Shown piece by piece: positions 36,093-45,673 of a stretch of DNA of 64,000 nt. The position numbers and the translations under genes are program-made. Within the stretch, counting starts at the first letter, position 1, and every line of letters starts with the position of its first letter. Below the pieces are notes generated by a model, which searched no databases, was not told the origin of the DNA, and saw only the letters and a program-made list of their open reading frames with translations. This DNA comes from Teichococcus oryzae. GTDB taxonomy: Bacteria > Pseudomonadota > Alphaproteobacteria > Acetobacterales > Acetobacteraceae. The DNA lies in contig NZ_VUKA01000001.1 of NCBI RefSeq assembly GCF_008386565.1, positions 62,001-126,000 on the forward strand, written 5' to 3'.

Positions 36093-38417
36093 ATGCGCCC
36101 GCTGATGATCCTGTTGTTCTGCCTCGGCCTCCTGCCGGCCGCCTTCGCCCAGGCGCCCGCCACGCCGGCGCCCCCGCCCGCCGCCGAGGCGCGGCGCCTG
36201 CTTGATCTGCTGCAGGACGAGGCGCGCCGGGCGGAGCTGATGCGCACGCTGGAAGCGCTGGCGGCGGCGGGGCAGGCCACGGCACCCCTAGCCCCAGCCA
36301 CGCCTCCGGCAGACGGTGCGGTTTTGCCCGCCCCGGCCGCTCCAGGCGGTGCTGCCCCGGCCCCCTCCCAGCCCGCTGCGCCGCAGCCAGTCCCGGCCGA
36401 GGCGCCGCTACTGGCGCCCAACACCCTGGGCGGCCAGGTGCTGACCGGCGCCTCGCACTACCTGTCCTGGCTCAGCGACCAGGTGGTGCTGACGGTGCGC
36501 ACCATTACCGACCTGCCGGGGCTGGTGGAATGGCTGTCCGCCCAGGCGCGCGATCCGGTGACGCATGCGCGGATCGCCGATGCTTCCTGGAAGCTGGCGC
36601 TGAGCCTTGGCTTCGGCGTGCTGGCGGAAAGGCTGGCGGCGCGGGCGCTGGCCGGCCCGCGGCGGAAGCTGGACCAGACCACGCCGGGGCCGATGCGCGG
36701 CTGGGCGCGGCTGCGGTGGATGCCGCTGCTGCTTGGCCGCCTGCTGCTGGACCTGTTCCCGCTCGCCGCCTTCGGCTTCGCCGCCTATGGGCTGATCCCG
36801 CTGCTGCAACCCTTGCCGACCACCGAGCTGATCCTGCTGACCGCCGCCCATGCCTATCTCGGGGTCCGGGTGGTGATGGCGCTGGGGCGGCTGCTGTTTT
36901 CCCCGGCCTCGGCGCGGCTGCGGCTGGTGCCCTGCGACGATGCCGCCGCCGCCTATGCCATGTTGTGGCTGCACCGCGTGGCGGCGGTGCTGATCACCGG
37001 CAACGCCATCGCCGAGGCCGGGCTGCTGTTTGGCCTGCCCTGGGGCGTCTACGATGCCATCCGGCGGCTGGTCCTGCTGGTGGTCTCCGTGTTCCTGGGC
37101 ATCATCGTGCTGCACAACCGGGCGGCGGTGGCGCGCTGGTTGCGGGCGCCGGAGCTGAGGCCCGGGGACCAGCCGAACCGCGCCCGGCTCACCGCGCGCC
37201 GCTTCCGGGATGGCCTGGCCGAGATCTGGCACATCCTGGCCATTCTTTACTTGCTGGCGCTGTGGATGGTCTGGGCCTTGCAGATCGAGGACGGCTTCAC
37301 CCGCCTGCTGCGCACCAGCGCCCTGACGCTGGTGGTGCTGGCGGCGGCGCGGCTGCTGGACATGCTGTTGCGCCGCCTGGCCGGGCGGCTGTTCCGCGCT
37401 GCCAATGAACTGGCCGGCCGCCATCCGGGCCTGGAAAGCCGCGCCGGCCGCTACGCGCCGCTGTTGAAGGGCCTGTTGTCCATTGTGATGACGGTGCTGA
37501 CGCTGATGACCCTTCTGGAGGTCTGGGGCATCGCCGCCTTCGGGTGGTTCGCGCCCGGCGCGCTGGGCAGCCGGCTGCTCGGCTCGGGCCTGTCCTTTGG
37601 CCTGACGGTGTTGCTGGCGCTGTTGTTGTGGGAGATCGCCAATGCCGCCCTGCAGCGGCACATCGACCGCCTGTCGCGCGACGCGGAAGCGGCGCGCAGC
37701 GCCCGCGTGCGCACCCTGGTGCCGATGCTGAGGACCACCCTTCTGGTGGTGATCCTGTTGTTCGTGGGCTTCACCCTGCTCAGCGAGATCGGGGTCAATG
37801 TCGCGCCGCTGCTGGCCGGTGCCGGCGTGATCGGCCTGGCGCTGGGCTTCGGCTCGCAGAAGCTGGTGCAGGACGTCATCACCGGCATCTTCCTGTTGTT
37901 CGAGGACGCGATGGCGGTGGGGGACGTGGTCAATCTGGGCGGCAAGGCCGGGGTGGTGGAGCAACTGTCGATCCGCTCCATCAAGCTGCGCGACCTGGAT
38001 GGCAGCCTGCACATCATCCCGTTCTCCACCGTGAACAGCGTCACCAACATGACGCGCGACTTCTCCTTCGCGGTGCTCGACATCCAGGTCGCCTACCGGG
38101 AGGACATCGACCGGGTGGTGGAGGTGCTGACCGGCATCTGCGCCGAGATGCGGACGGAAGCGCGCTGGGGCCTCGTCATCCGGGACGAGATGGAGGTGCT
38201 GGGCGTGGACAAGCTGATGCCGGACGGCCCGGTCATCCGGGTCCGCATCAAGACGGAGCCGATCAAGCGCTGGGAGGTGATGCGGGAAGCCAACCGCCGC
38301 ATCAAGCGCCGCTTCGACGAACTGGGCATCGAGATCCCGGCTCACCGCCAGCGCCTGATGTTCGAGGAGGCCGCCGCCAATCCGCTGCGCCCCGCTTCGC
38401 CCGCCAGGCAGGGCTGA
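36093..38417 (+). CDS. Large MscS-family mechanosensitive channel
   Basis: 774 residues. A signal peptide ([19 protein letters not shown]) leads to a periplasmic Pro/Ala-rich region (about 20-120), then about ten hydrophobic helices, and a C-terminal MscS core: the pore helix [19 protein letters not shown] is followed by the beta domain with [15 protein letters not shown]. This resembles MscK/YbdG-type channels, which release solutes under hypo-osmotic shock. The start chosen gives a good signal peptide, and the frame is open 57 bases upstream. Confidence 0.9.
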   Translation: MRPLMILLFCLGLLPAAFAQAPATPAPPPAAEARRLLDLLQDEARRAELMRTLEALAAAGQATAPLAPATPPADGAVLPAPAAPGGAAPAPSQPAAPQPVPAEAPLLAPNTLGGQVLTGASHYLSWLSDQVVLTVRTITDLPGLVEWLSAQARDPVTHARIADASWKLALSLGFGVLAERLAARALAGPRRKLDQTTPGPMRGWARLRWMPLLLGRLLLDLFPLAAFGFAAYGLIPLLQPLPTTELILLTAAHAYLGVRVVMALGRLLFSPASARLRLVPCDDAAAAYAMLWLHRVAAVLITGNAIAEAGLLFGLPWGVYDAIRRLVLLVVSVFLGIIVLHNRAAVARWLRAPELRPGDQPNRARLTARRFRDGLAEIWHILAILYLLALWMVWALQIEDGFTRLLRTSALTLVVLAAARLLDMLLRRLAGRLFRAANELAGRHPGLESRAGRYAPLLKGLLSIVMTVLTLMTLLEVWGIAAFGWFAPGALGSRLLGSGLSFGLTVLLALLLWEIANAALQRHIDRLSRDAEAARSARVRTLVPMLRTTLLVVILLFVGFTLLSEIGVNVAPLLAGAGVIGLALGFGSQKLVQDVITGIFLLFEDAMAVGDVVNLGGKAGVVEQLSIRSIKLRDLDGSLHIIPFSTVNSVTNMTRDFSFAVLDIQVAYREDIDRVVEVLTGICAEMRTEARWGLVIRDEMEVLGVDKLMPDGPVIRVRIKTEPIKRWEVMREANRRIKRRFDELGIEIPAHRQRLMFEEAAANPLRPASPARQG

Positions 38418-38479
38418 GTTCGCGGCCGGAGGCAACGCGGCGCTTGCGCGGCCGCCGCGGCGCCCTTATCGTCCGCCCC

Positions 38480-38530
38480 ATGGATCAGATCCGGGCCATC
38501 GGCATCATTATTAGCGGCCCGGCCGCCTGA
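38480..38530 (+). CDS. Ile-rich 16-residue putative leader peptide
   Basis: The short frame reads MDQIRAIGIIISGPAA: five Ile in 16 residues. It ends 74 bases before an ACT-domain gene related to acetolactate synthase small subunits. Ile-rich leaders control ilv operons by attenuation. A CGGCCGC/GCGGCCG hairpin starts over its last codons, but no T-run terminator is visible. There is no clear ribosome site, but a CTTATC ten bases upstream could be a -10 element of a leaderless transcript. An inferred function. Confidence 0.45.
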   Translation: MDQIRAIGIIISGPAA

Positions 38531-38604
38531 GCGCCCTGCGGGGGGCAGCGGCCGGGAGGAACCCCGCACGCCCTTCAAGCCGCCGATCCGGAATCCTTGC
38601 CTCC

Positions 38605-38883
38605 ATGTCCGACAATTTCCCCGCCTTGACTTCCGCCCGCTTCACCGTGCTGGCCGAAGCCTATCCCGGCCTGCTGTCCCGCGTGCTGGAGCCCTTCGCC
38701 AAGCGCGACCTCGTGCCCGACCGGGTGCGCAGCCAGCGCGAAGGGCAGTATCTCCGCACGGAAATCGCCTTGGACGCCATGCCGCTGGACATGCTGCATC
38801 TTGTTGCCGGCAATCTCGGCCAGATCATTGGCGTGCTGAAGGTCGAGGCCATGGAAGGGCGCCACATCCGCCTGGTGGCCTGA
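38605..38883 (+). CDS. Single ACT-domain protein (acetolactate synthase small-subunit-like)
   Basis: 92 residues, one ACT domain: ARFTVLAEAYPGLLSRVLEP at the start, then RSQREGQYLRTEIALD and LVAGNLGQIIGVLKV. It is shorter than the two-domain IlvH and resembles IlvM or a stand-alone ACT regulator. The ligand is likely a branched-chain amino acid, inferred from the leader peptide upstream. No catalytic ilv gene is adjacent. Its start has no strong ribosome site. Confidence 0.7.
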   Translation: MSDNFPALTSARFTVLAEAYPGLLSRVLEPFAKRDLVPDRVRSQREGQYLRTEIALDAMPLDMLHLVAGNLGQIIGVLKVEAMEGRHIRLVA

Positions 38884-38921
38884 GGGCCGCCCCGCACGGC
38901 AAGGGGGCAGGCGCCGTCGCG

Positions 38922-39677
38922 TCAGGCCAGCGCCAGATGCGCCCCCAGGCCGAGCAGCCCCGCGAAGAAGATCCGCCGGAACAGCAGCGGCGGCAGGTGC
39001 AGCCTTTGGCCCACGACCATGCCGAGCAGTGTTGGCGCCAGCGCCAGGGCCGAGGCGAACAGCATCCCGCCTCCTGACGCACTTCCGGTAAGGCTGCCCG
39101 CCGGCAGGCTCGCCGCCAGGGCCAGGGTGGACACGCCGAAGGACAGCCCCATGGCCTGGAGCAGCGCCCGCCGTTCCAGTCCCAGCGCCTGGAGGTAGGG
39201 CACGGCGGGCAGCACGAACACGCCGGTGGCCGCCGTCACCATGCCGGTCACGAGGCCGCTGCCGAGCCCGGCCCAGCCTTCGCCCGCCCCCTCCGGCAGG
39301 GTGGCGACGCGGCCAACCAGGCCGAAGCCGCCATACAGCAGCAATGCCGCGCCGAGCAGCCGCCGCGCCAGCGCCGCATCGCCGCCGCTGAGGCCGATTC
39401 CCAGCATCGCTCCCAGCGCCGCGCCCAGCAGCAGCCCGGCCAGCAGCGGCAGCAGCCGGCGCAGCAGCGCCAGTGGCAGCCCGCCCGACAGGGCCTGCCA
39501 GAGATTCGTCAGCGCCGAAGGCAGCACCAGAAGCGCCGCCGCTTCGGCCGGCGGCAGGAACAGGCCCAGCAGCCCGATGGCGATGGTGGGCAGGCCCAGC
39601 CCGATGATCCCCTTCACCATCCCGGCCAACAGGAACACGGCGGCAATGGTGGCGGCGGTGGGCAGGTCGTGCGGCAT
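38922..39677 (-). CDS. TauE/SafE-family sulfite or organic-acid exporter
   Basis: 251 residues with about eight hydrophobic helices. It begins with MVKGIIGLGLPTIAIGLL-type repeats of this family (two similar halves, each with a Gly-rich start). Members move sulfite, sulfoacetate or related anions. The frame is open upstream, but the start at 39677 keeps the first helix at the N-terminus. It is divergent from a LysR regulator gene with a 91-base gap, which suggests that the regulator controls it. Confidence 0.85.
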   Translation of the reverse strand: MPHDLPTAATIAAVFLLAGMVKGIIGLGLPTIAIGLLGLFLPPAEAAALLVLPSALTNLWQALSGGLPLALLRRLLPLLAGLLLGAALGAMLGIGLSGGDAALARRLLGAALLLYGGFGLVGRVATLPEGAGEGWAGLGSGLVTGMVTAATGVFVLPAVPYLQALGLERRALLQAMGLSFGVSTLALAASLPAGSLTGSASGGGMLFASALALAPTLLGMVVGQRLHLPPLLFRRIFFAGLLGLGAHLALA

Positions 39678-39768
39678 GCGGCGCAGCTTGCCAGCGCCCA
39701 AGGGAGCGCCACAATGCGGCATCGCGCAAGGGAGGCTTCGCCAGGGGCGAAGGCAGCCGGGGGCCGTC

Positions 39769-40650
39769 ATGCATTTCGACCTCACCGATCTGCGGCTGTT
39801 CCTGGCCGTGGCCGAGGCCGGCAGCATCACCGCCGGGGCGGCGCGCTGCCATCTTGCGCTGGCGGCGGCCAGCGCCCGGCTGCGTGCCCTGGAGGCGGAA
39901 TGCGGCGCGGCCCTGCTGCTGCGCGGGCGCCGCGGCATCCGGCTGACCGCGCCGGGGCTGGAAATGCTGCATCATGCCCGCCTGGTGCTGGGACAGGTCG
40001 CGGCCTTGCAGGCGGCGCTGGGCGGGGCAGGCGGTGCCCTGCGGGCCACCCTGCGGCTGCCGGCCAATGGCGCTGCCTGCGGCCTGTTCCTGCCCGATGC
40101 CCTTGCGGGCTTCCTGGCGGCGCATCCAGGGATCGACGTGGAAACCGAGGAGAAGCCAAGCCCCGCCGTGCTGCGGATGGTGGCGGGGGGATCGGCCGAG
40201 CTGGGCATCGCCGCGCATTGGGCGCTGGATGCGGCGCCGGGGCTCGCGGTTCTGCCGTTCCGCACCGACCGGCTGGTGCTGGTGCTGCCCCGCGGCCATG
40301 CCCTGGCGGCCTCCCGCCCGGTGGCGTTCGCGGAACTGCTGGACCAGCCCTGGATCGGGCTGGATGCCGCCTCGGCGCTGCAGGCGCATCTGGCCTGGCA
40401 GGCGGCGCGACTCGGCGGAAGGCCGCGGTTGCGCGCCCGCGCCGCCGGCTTCGATGCCGCCTGCCGCATGGTGGCGGCGGGGGCGGGCATCGCCATCCTG
40501 CCCGAAGCGGCGGCGCGGCCGCATCGCCGCGCGCTGTCCATCCGGCGGCTGGCCGAGGCCTGGGCCGTGCGGCAGCTTTGCCTGTGCCACCGCGTCGATC
40601 CCCCGCTCAGCGAGCCGGCGAGGCTGCTGCGCGACCACCTGCGGGAATGA
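39769..40650 (+). CDS. LysR-family transcriptional regulator
   Basis: 293 residues. An N-terminal winged helix-turn-helix (about 1-60, with ARCHLALAAASARLRALE) is followed by a periplasmic-binding-protein-like effector domain (from about 90). LysR proteins usually act on a divergent promoter and are autoregulated, so the TauE gene on the other side of a 91-base gap is the likely target. I choose the ATG that starts the DNA-binding helix; the frame is open upstream. Confidence 0.88.
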   Translation: MHFDLTDLRLFLAVAEAGSITAGAARCHLALAAASARLRALEAECGAALLLRGRRGIRLTAPGLEMLHHARLVLGQVAALQAALGGAGGALRATLRLPANGAACGLFLPDALAGFLAAHPGIDVETEEKPSPAVLRMVAGGSAELGIAAHWALDAAPGLAVLPFRTDRLVLVLPRGHALAASRPVAFAELLDQPWIGLDAASALQAHLAWQAARLGGRPRLRARAAGFDAACRMVAAGAGIAILPEAAARPHRRALSIRRLAEAWAVRQLCLCHRVDPPLSEPARLLRDHLRE

Positions 40651-40659
40651 AGCCCGGCC

Positions 40660-41547
40660 TCAGGCCTGCTTGATCTCGATCAGGGAGCGGCGGATCTTGC
40701 GGCCACGGCGGATGCGGTCCTCGATGAACTGCGTCTCGTTCCAGCGCACCGCCCGGCCCAGGGCATGCGCGTCCTCCGAGAAGCGGGCCAGCATCTCCAG
40801 CAGCGCTTCCCGGTTGTTGATGAAGATGTCGCGCCACATGTCCACGTCGCTGGAAGCGATGCGGGTGAAGTCGCGGAAGCCGGAGGCCGCGAATTTCAGC
40901 ACCTGTTCCCGCGTTTCCTGCGCCAGGTCGTCGGCGGTGGAGCAGATGGTGAAGGCCAGCAGGTGCGGCAGGTGGGACACGATCGCCACCACCTTGTCAT
41001 GCGTAACGGGGTCCATGCTTTCCAGCATGGCGCCGGCCCGGCGCCACAGCTCGGCGATCTTTTCCTGCGCGGCGGGCGGGGCTTCGGGCAGCGGCGTCAG
41101 GATGACGTAGCGGCCCTGGAACAGGGTCGGGAAGCCGGCATCGGGGCCGGAATGCTCCGTGCCGGCCATGGGATGGGCGGGCACCAGATGCACGCCTTCC
41201 GGCAGCAGGGGCAGCACGTCGCGCAGCACGGAGCCCTTGGTGGAGCCGGTGTCGGACAGCACCGCCCCCGGCGCCAGATGCGGCGCGATCTGTTCCATGA
41301 TGCCGGCGAAGCTGCCGACGGGGGTGCACAGGATCACGCCATCGCAGCCCCGCACGGCCGTGGCGGCATCCACCTCGACAATGTCGGCCAGGTCCAGCTC
41401 CCGCAGCCGGGCTGCGACGCCCACGCCATGGTCGCAGGCCACCAGGGTGCGGGCGATGTCCCCGCGCTCCCGCGCCACCCGTGCGATGGAGGAGCCGATC
41501 AGCCCGAGCCCGATCAGGCAAAGCCGCTCGAAGATCGGCTCAGCCAT
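40660..41547 (-). CDS. tyrC: Prephenate/arogenate dehydrogenase
   Basis: 295 residues. The Rossmann signature is LIGLGLIGSSIARVARERG. The TyrA-type catalytic region has VHLVPAHPMAGTEHSGPDAG with the catalytic His (residues ~130-150). It makes 4-hydroxyphenylpyruvate or tyrosine. The stop of hisC overlaps its start by 8 bases. It is the third gene of a chorismate mutase-hisC-tyrC operon, a common order in alphaproteobacteria. No ACT domain is fused. Confidence 0.94.
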   Translation of the reverse strand: MAEPIFERLCLIGLGLIGSSIARVARERGDIARTLVACDHGVGVAARLRELDLADIVEVDAATAVRGCDGVILCTPVGSFAGIMEQIAPHLAPGAVLSDTGSTKGSVLRDVLPLLPEGVHLVPAHPMAGTEHSGPDAGFPTLFQGRYVILTPLPEAPPAAQEKIAELWRRAGAMLESMDPVTHDKVVAIVSHLPHLLAFTICSTADDLAQETREQVLKFAASGFRDFTRIASSDVDMWRDIFINNREALLEMLARFSEDAHALGRAVRWNETQFIEDRIRRGRKIRRSLIEIKQA

Positions 41548-42649
41548 GGGAGGTGCCTGGGGGCGGGGCGCCGAGCGCCTCGATCAGCAGCTGGCATTCA
41601 TCGGCGGCGCCGACCGTGAAGCGCAGCGCCTGCGGCAAGCCGTAGCCGGCCATGCCGCGCACGATCAGCCCGCGCGACTTTAGCTTCGCGTCCACGGCCC
41701 GTGCGGCCTCGGTTGAGCCGAAATCGGCCAGAAGGAAGTTGGTGTGGCTCGGCCACACATCGCCCCCGGCGGCGCGCAGCGCGGCGGCGAGCTTGCCACG
41801 CCATTCGGCATTGTGGGCGACCGACTTCTCCACCCAGCCCGGCTCGGACAGCGCGCCGACGGCCGCGGCCATGGAGGCGCTGGCGACGTTGAACGGGCCG
41901 CGCACGCGGTTCAGCACGTCGATGATGTCGGCGGGCGCATAGCCCCAGCCGACCCGCATGCCGCCCAGCCCGAACACCTTGGAGAAGGTGCGCAGCATGA
42001 TGGTGTTGCCGGCCGCGTTCACCAGCTTGTCGCCGGGGTCGTAGCCCGGCTCGGTGACGTATTCGGCGTAGGCGCTGTCCAGCACCAGCAGGATGTCGTC
42101 CCGCAGCCCGGCGCGCAGCCGCGCCACCTCGGCATTCGGCAGCAGGGCGCCGGTCGGGTTGTTGGGGTTGGTCAGGAAGACGATGCGGGTGCGCGGACCG
42201 GCGGCGGCGAGCATGGCGTCGATGTCGGCGACCGTGCCGCCATCGGGGCCCGGCTTCTCCGCCACCTTCAGCACGCGCGAGCCGATGGCGCGGCCGGAGA
42301 TGTCGTACATCATGAAGCCATAGGCCGACATGATGAACTCGGTGCCTTCCCCGCCATAGGCGAGGCAGAGCAGCGAGATCAGCTCGTCCGAGCCATTGCC
42401 CGTGATGATCCGCGCGGGGTCGAGGCCGAAGCGGGCGCCCAGCGCCTCGCGCAGCGCGGTGGCGTTGCCGTCGGGGTAGCGGTGGGCTTCCCGGGCGGCA
42501 CGGGTGATCGCCTCGATGGCGGCCGGGGGCGGGCCGAAGGCGCCCTCGTTGGAGGACAGCTTGATGATCCGGTTGACGCCCGGGATCTTCGACTCGCCGC
42601 CGACATAAGGATCGATCGACAGGATGGAGGGGCGCGGCGCAACACTCAT
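41540..42649 (-). CDS. hisC: Histidinol-phosphate aminotransferase
   Basis: 369 residues, a type I PLP aminotransferase. The N-terminal KLSSNEGAFGPPPAAIEA, the NPNNPTGALLPN motif, and the PLP lysine in RTFSKVFGLGGMRVGW are intact. Besides histidine synthesis, such HisC homologues also act on aromatic amino acids. In this operon it lies between chorismate mutase and prephenate dehydrogenase, which fits the aromatic branch. Confidence 0.94.
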   Translation of the reverse strand: MSVAPRPSILSIDPYVGGESKIPGVNRIIKLSSNEGAFGPPPAAIEAITRAAREAHRYPDGNATALREALGARFGLDPARIITGNGSDELISLLCLAYGGEGTEFIMSAYGFMMYDISGRAIGSRVLKVAEKPGPDGGTVADIDAMLAAAGPRTRIVFLTNPNNPTGALLPNAEVARLRAGLRDDILLVLDSAYAEYVTEPGYDPGDKLVNAAGNTIMLRTFSKVFGLGGMRVGWGYAPADIIDVLNRVRGPFNVASASMAAAVGALSEPGWVEKSVAHNAEWRGKLAAALRAAGGDVWPSHTNFLLADFGSTEAARAVDAKLKSRGLIVRGMAGYGLPQALRFTVGAADECQLLIEALGAPPPGTSHG

Positions 42650-42654
42650 CGCGG

Positions 42655-43491
42655 TTATTCTTCCGGCTCGGGCTCGGCATAGGTGCCGAGGATCTGCAGG
42701 CGGGGAAAGGGCAGGGCCGACAGGCGTGGCTCGTCATCCGGCAGATAGCCGGGCACCTCGGCCAGCGCCATGGGGGAGGGGGATTCGCGGCGGATCAACC
42801 AGCGCGGCGGCAGGCCGGCGGCTTCCAGGATGGCGGCGATGCGCGGGCGGGTATGCTCCGGCCCCGGCTCGATCCGCAGCAGGCTGCGGTCGCGGCCGGT
42901 GGGCTCGGGCACAAGCGTGGCGACGGCATAGGCCTGGGGCCGTGCATCCGGGGGCGCCAGGAAGGGCAGGGCCGCCACCACCCGCAGCCCCGGCGCTTCC
43001 ATGCGCATCCACCAGGCGGGCTCGGGCTGCTCGGCCTCGTCGGGGGCGGGCAGCACGGCGACGGCGGTCTCGCCGCCCGCGACGCTGGCCAGGGCGCGGA
43101 ACGGGGTGGGATAGGCCTTCAGCGGCGTCAGCAGGCCGAAATGCGCCCGGGCCATGCGGCTGGCGACGCAATCCGCGCCGCCGGCATCGGGCACGGCGAT
43201 GGTGAAGCGGCCCTGCTGCGCCAGGGAGGCGGCGATGATCTCGCGCCATAGCCGGACAATGGCCGCCCGCGCCATGGCGCCCCGGTTGCGCTGCAGGAGG
43301 CGGCGCAGGATCAGCGCCTCGCGCCCCGGGCGGAAGGTCGGCGCGCCGCCCTTCAGCCGCGCCGACGCCATATGCGCCACGAGGTCGGATCGCCGCATCA
43401 GCAGGTCGTGCAGGGCATCGTCGATGCGGTCGATCTCGACGCGCAGGGAGGCCAGGTCGGTGGGGGGCGGAGGGGTGGGTTGATCGGGCAT
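42655..43491 (-). CDS. Chorismate mutase with a C-terminal prephenate-dehydratase-like region
   Basis: 278 residues. The N-terminal 90 form an AroQ chorismate mutase ([20 protein letters not shown], with Arg and Lys of the active site). The remaining ~185 residues resemble a worn prephenate dehydratase substrate fold but lack its TRF catalytic motif, so they may only sense ligand. It is the first gene of the operon, 5 bases before hisC. The dehydratase step must be done by another protein. Confidence 0.82.
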   Translation of the reverse strand: MPDQPTPPPPTDLASLRVEIDRIDDALHDLLMRRSDLVAHMASARLKGGAPTFRPGREALILRRLLQRNRGAMARAAIVRLWREIIAASLAQQGRFTIAVPDAGGADCVASRMARAHFGLLTPLKAYPTPFRALASVAGGETAVAVLPAPDEAEQPEPAWWMRMEAPGLRVVAALPFLAPPDARPQAYAVATLVPEPTGRDRSLLRIEPGPEHTRPRIAAILEAAGLPPRWLIRRESPSPMALAEVPGYLPDDEPRLSALPFPRLQILGTYAEPEPEE

Positions 43492-43580
43492 GGCGGCGGC
43501 TCAGCAATAGAACCGCGGGGCTGCCACGCCAAGCGCCACCTTTCCGGCCGGGGCCCGGTTGCTCTACACATCGCACCGGC

Positions 43581-44738
43581 ATGAACCAGGCGAAGCCCAT
43601 TCTCCCCGAGCCGCACCTGTCCGAGACGGAGCACCAGCGCGCCCATTTCCCGGACGGGCTGGCGCTGGATTGCGGCGCCGTGCTGGCGCCGGTGGATGTT
43701 GCCTACCGCACCTATGGCCGGCTGAACGCCGGGCGCAGCAACGCCGTGCTGGTCTGCCATGCCCTGACCGGCGACCAGTACCTGGCGGAGCGGCACCCGC
43801 TCACCGGGCGCGGCGGCTGGTGGGAGGCGGTGGTCGGCCCCGGCAGGCCGATCGACACGGACCGCTTCTTTGTCATCTGCTCCAACGTGCTGGGCGGCTG
43901 CATGGGCACCACCGGGCCGCGCTCGGACATGCCGGGGGAAGGGCGGCCCTGGGGCACGGATTTTCCGTCCATCACCATCCGCGACATGGTGCGGGCGCAG
44001 AAGCTGCTGGTGGAGCATCTGGGGATCGACCGGCTACTGGCGGTGGTCGGCGGCTCGATGGGCGGCATGCAGGTGCTGGAATGGGCCGCGACCTTTCCCG
44101 GGATGGTGTTCGCCGCCGCCCCCATCGCCACGGCGCCGCATCATTCGGCGCAGAACATCGCCTTTGACGAGGTGGGCCGCGCCGCCATCCATTCCGACCC
44201 GGACTGGCGCGGCGGCCGCTACTGGGAGGAGCCGGGGCTGGTGCCGGCCAAGGGCCTGTCGGTGGCGCGCATGGTGGCGCACATCACCTACCTGTCCGAG
44301 CAGGCGCTGACCCGCAAATTCGGCCGCCGGCTGCGCGGCGCCTCGGCCCTGACCTTTCTGGAAGACGTGTTCGAGGTGGAAAGCTATCTCCGCCACCAGG
44401 GCAGCACCTTCGTGCGCCGCTTCGACGCCAATTCCTACCTCACCATCACCCGCGCCATGGATTACTTCGACCTGGCGGCGGAGCATGGCGGCGACCTGGC
44501 GGCCGCCTTCCGCAACACCCGCACGCGCTTCTTCGTCGCCTCCTTCTCCTCCGACTGGCTGTTCCCGACGGAGGAAAGCCGCACCCTGGTGCGGGCGCTG
44601 AACCAAGCGGCGGCCAATGTGTCCTTTGTCGAGATCACCTCGGATAAGGGGCATGACGCCTTTCTGCTGGACGAGCCGGAATTCCACGCCGCGCTGGGCG
44701 GCTTTCTGCGTGGCGCGGCGGAAAAGCTCGGCGTCTGA
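43581..44738 (+). CDS. metX: Homoserine O-acetyltransferase
   Basis: 385 residues, an alpha/beta hydrolase fold enzyme that makes O-acetyl-homoserine for methionine synthesis. The nucleophile is S159 in [14 protein letters not shown], and the late acid/His region [10 protein letters not shown] is intact. In many relatives metX is followed by metW; here the next gene is another methyltransferase, so metW must lie elsewhere or be absent. It is divergent from the chorismate mutase operon by 89 bases. Confidence 0.95.
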   Translation: MNQAKPILPEPHLSETEHQRAHFPDGLALDCGAVLAPVDVAYRTYGRLNAGRSNAVLVCHALTGDQYLAERHPLTGRGGWWEAVVGPGRPIDTDRFFVICSNVLGGCMGTTGPRSDMPGEGRPWGTDFPSITIRDMVRAQKLLVEHLGIDRLLAVVGGSMGGMQVLEWAATFPGMVFAAAPIATAPHHSAQNIAFDEVGRAAIHSDPDWRGGRYWEEPGLVPAKGLSVARMVAHITYLSEQALTRKFGRRLRGASALTFLEDVFEVESYLRHQGSTFVRRFDANSYLTITRAMDYFDLAAEHGGDLAAAFRNTRTRFFVASFSSDWLFPTEESRTLVRALNQAAANVSFVEITSDKGHDAFLLDEPEFHAALGGFLRGAAEKLGV

Positions 44739-44844
44739 TCAAGGCGGGCGTCACGCCGGATTGGCTTGTTGCCGGCCCCGGAGCCTGTGAGGATGCGCAG
44801 GCCGGCGCGCGGCACCGCGCCGGCGTCCAGCAAGGCGGCGCATC

Positions 44845-45657
44845 ATGGCCAGTGAGCAGCCCGGACCCGGCCGCCTGTGGGCGACCGGCGAGGTGTATGA
44901 GCCCTATGTCGGCCGCTGGAGCCGGGTGGTGGCGGCGGAGTTCATCGGCCGCCTCGGCGTGGCGCCCGGCGCCCGGTGGCTGGATGTCGGCTGCGGCACG
45001 GGCGCGCTCAGCGCCGCCATCCTGGCGCGCCGCGCCCCGGCCCTGCTGGTCGGGATGGACCCTTCGGCGGGCTTCCTGGCCCATGCGCGGCGAAGCATGG
45101 CCGATCCGCGCACCTGCTTCCTGCGGGCGGAAGCGCAGGCTTTGCCTTTCAGGGATGGTGGCTTCGACGCGGTGGTGAGCGGGCTGGTGCTGAACTTCGT
45201 GCCGGACCCGCCCCGCGCCGTGGCCGCGATGCGCCGGGCTGTCCGCGCCGGCGGCACCGTTGCCGCCTATGTCTGGGATTACGCCGAAGGCATGCAGATG
45301 ATGCGCCGCTTCTGGGACGCGGCGGCCGCCCTCGACCCGGATGGCGTCGCCGGACGTGACGAGGCGCTGCGCTTCGCCATCTGCCGCCCCGGGCCGCTGC
45401 GGGCCTTGTTCGGGGAGGGCGGCCTGCGGGACGTGGCGGTGGCGGAGATCGAGGTGCCGACGGTGTTCCGCGATTTCAACGATTACTGGGCGCCCTTCCT
45501 TGGCGGCCAGGCCCCGGCACCAGCTTATTGCATGGCGCTGCCGGAGGCGCGGCGCCTGCTGCTGCGGGAAAGGCTGCGCGCCACGCTGCCGGCCGGGCCC
45601 GATGGCCGCATCCCGCTTTCCGCCCGCGCCTGGACGGTGCTGGGCACCGTTCCCTGA
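44845..45657 (+). CDS. Class I SAM-dependent methyltransferase (UbiE-like)
   Basis: 270 residues. It starts near YEPYVGRWSRVVAAEFI and has the AdoMet site WLDVGCGTGALSAAIL and the motif EAQALPFRDGGFDAVVSGLV, a UbiE/SAM-MT 11 layout. The substrate is unknown. It lies 106 bases after metX and is not MetW, which is shorter. It ends convergent with the BTAD regulator. Confidence 0.85.
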   Translation: MASEQPGPGRLWATGEVYEPYVGRWSRVVAAEFIGRLGVAPGARWLDVGCGTGALSAAILARRAPALLVGMDPSAGFLAHARRSMADPRTCFLRAEAQALPFRDGGFDAVVSGLVLNFVPDPPRAVAAMRRAVRAGGTVAAYVWDYAEGMQMMRRFWDAAAALDPDGVAGRDEALRFAICRPGPLRALFGEGGLRDVAVAEIEVPTVFRDFNDYWAPFLGGQAPAPAYCMALPEARRLLLRERLRATLPAGPDGRIPLSARAWTVLGTVP

Positions 45658-45673
45658 TCCATCCCACGAACGG

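Noticed and set aside
36408..38435. Long minus-strand frame opposite the MscS gene
   Set aside because: Its composition is dominated by Gln, His and Arg, typical of an antisense frame, whereas the plus-strand frame has helices and the MscS signature.
43492..43580. Possible SAM-II riboswitch ahead of metX
   Set aside because: The 89-base gap lacks the conserved pseudoknot elements and no T-run or sequestering stem is seen, so I do not list one.
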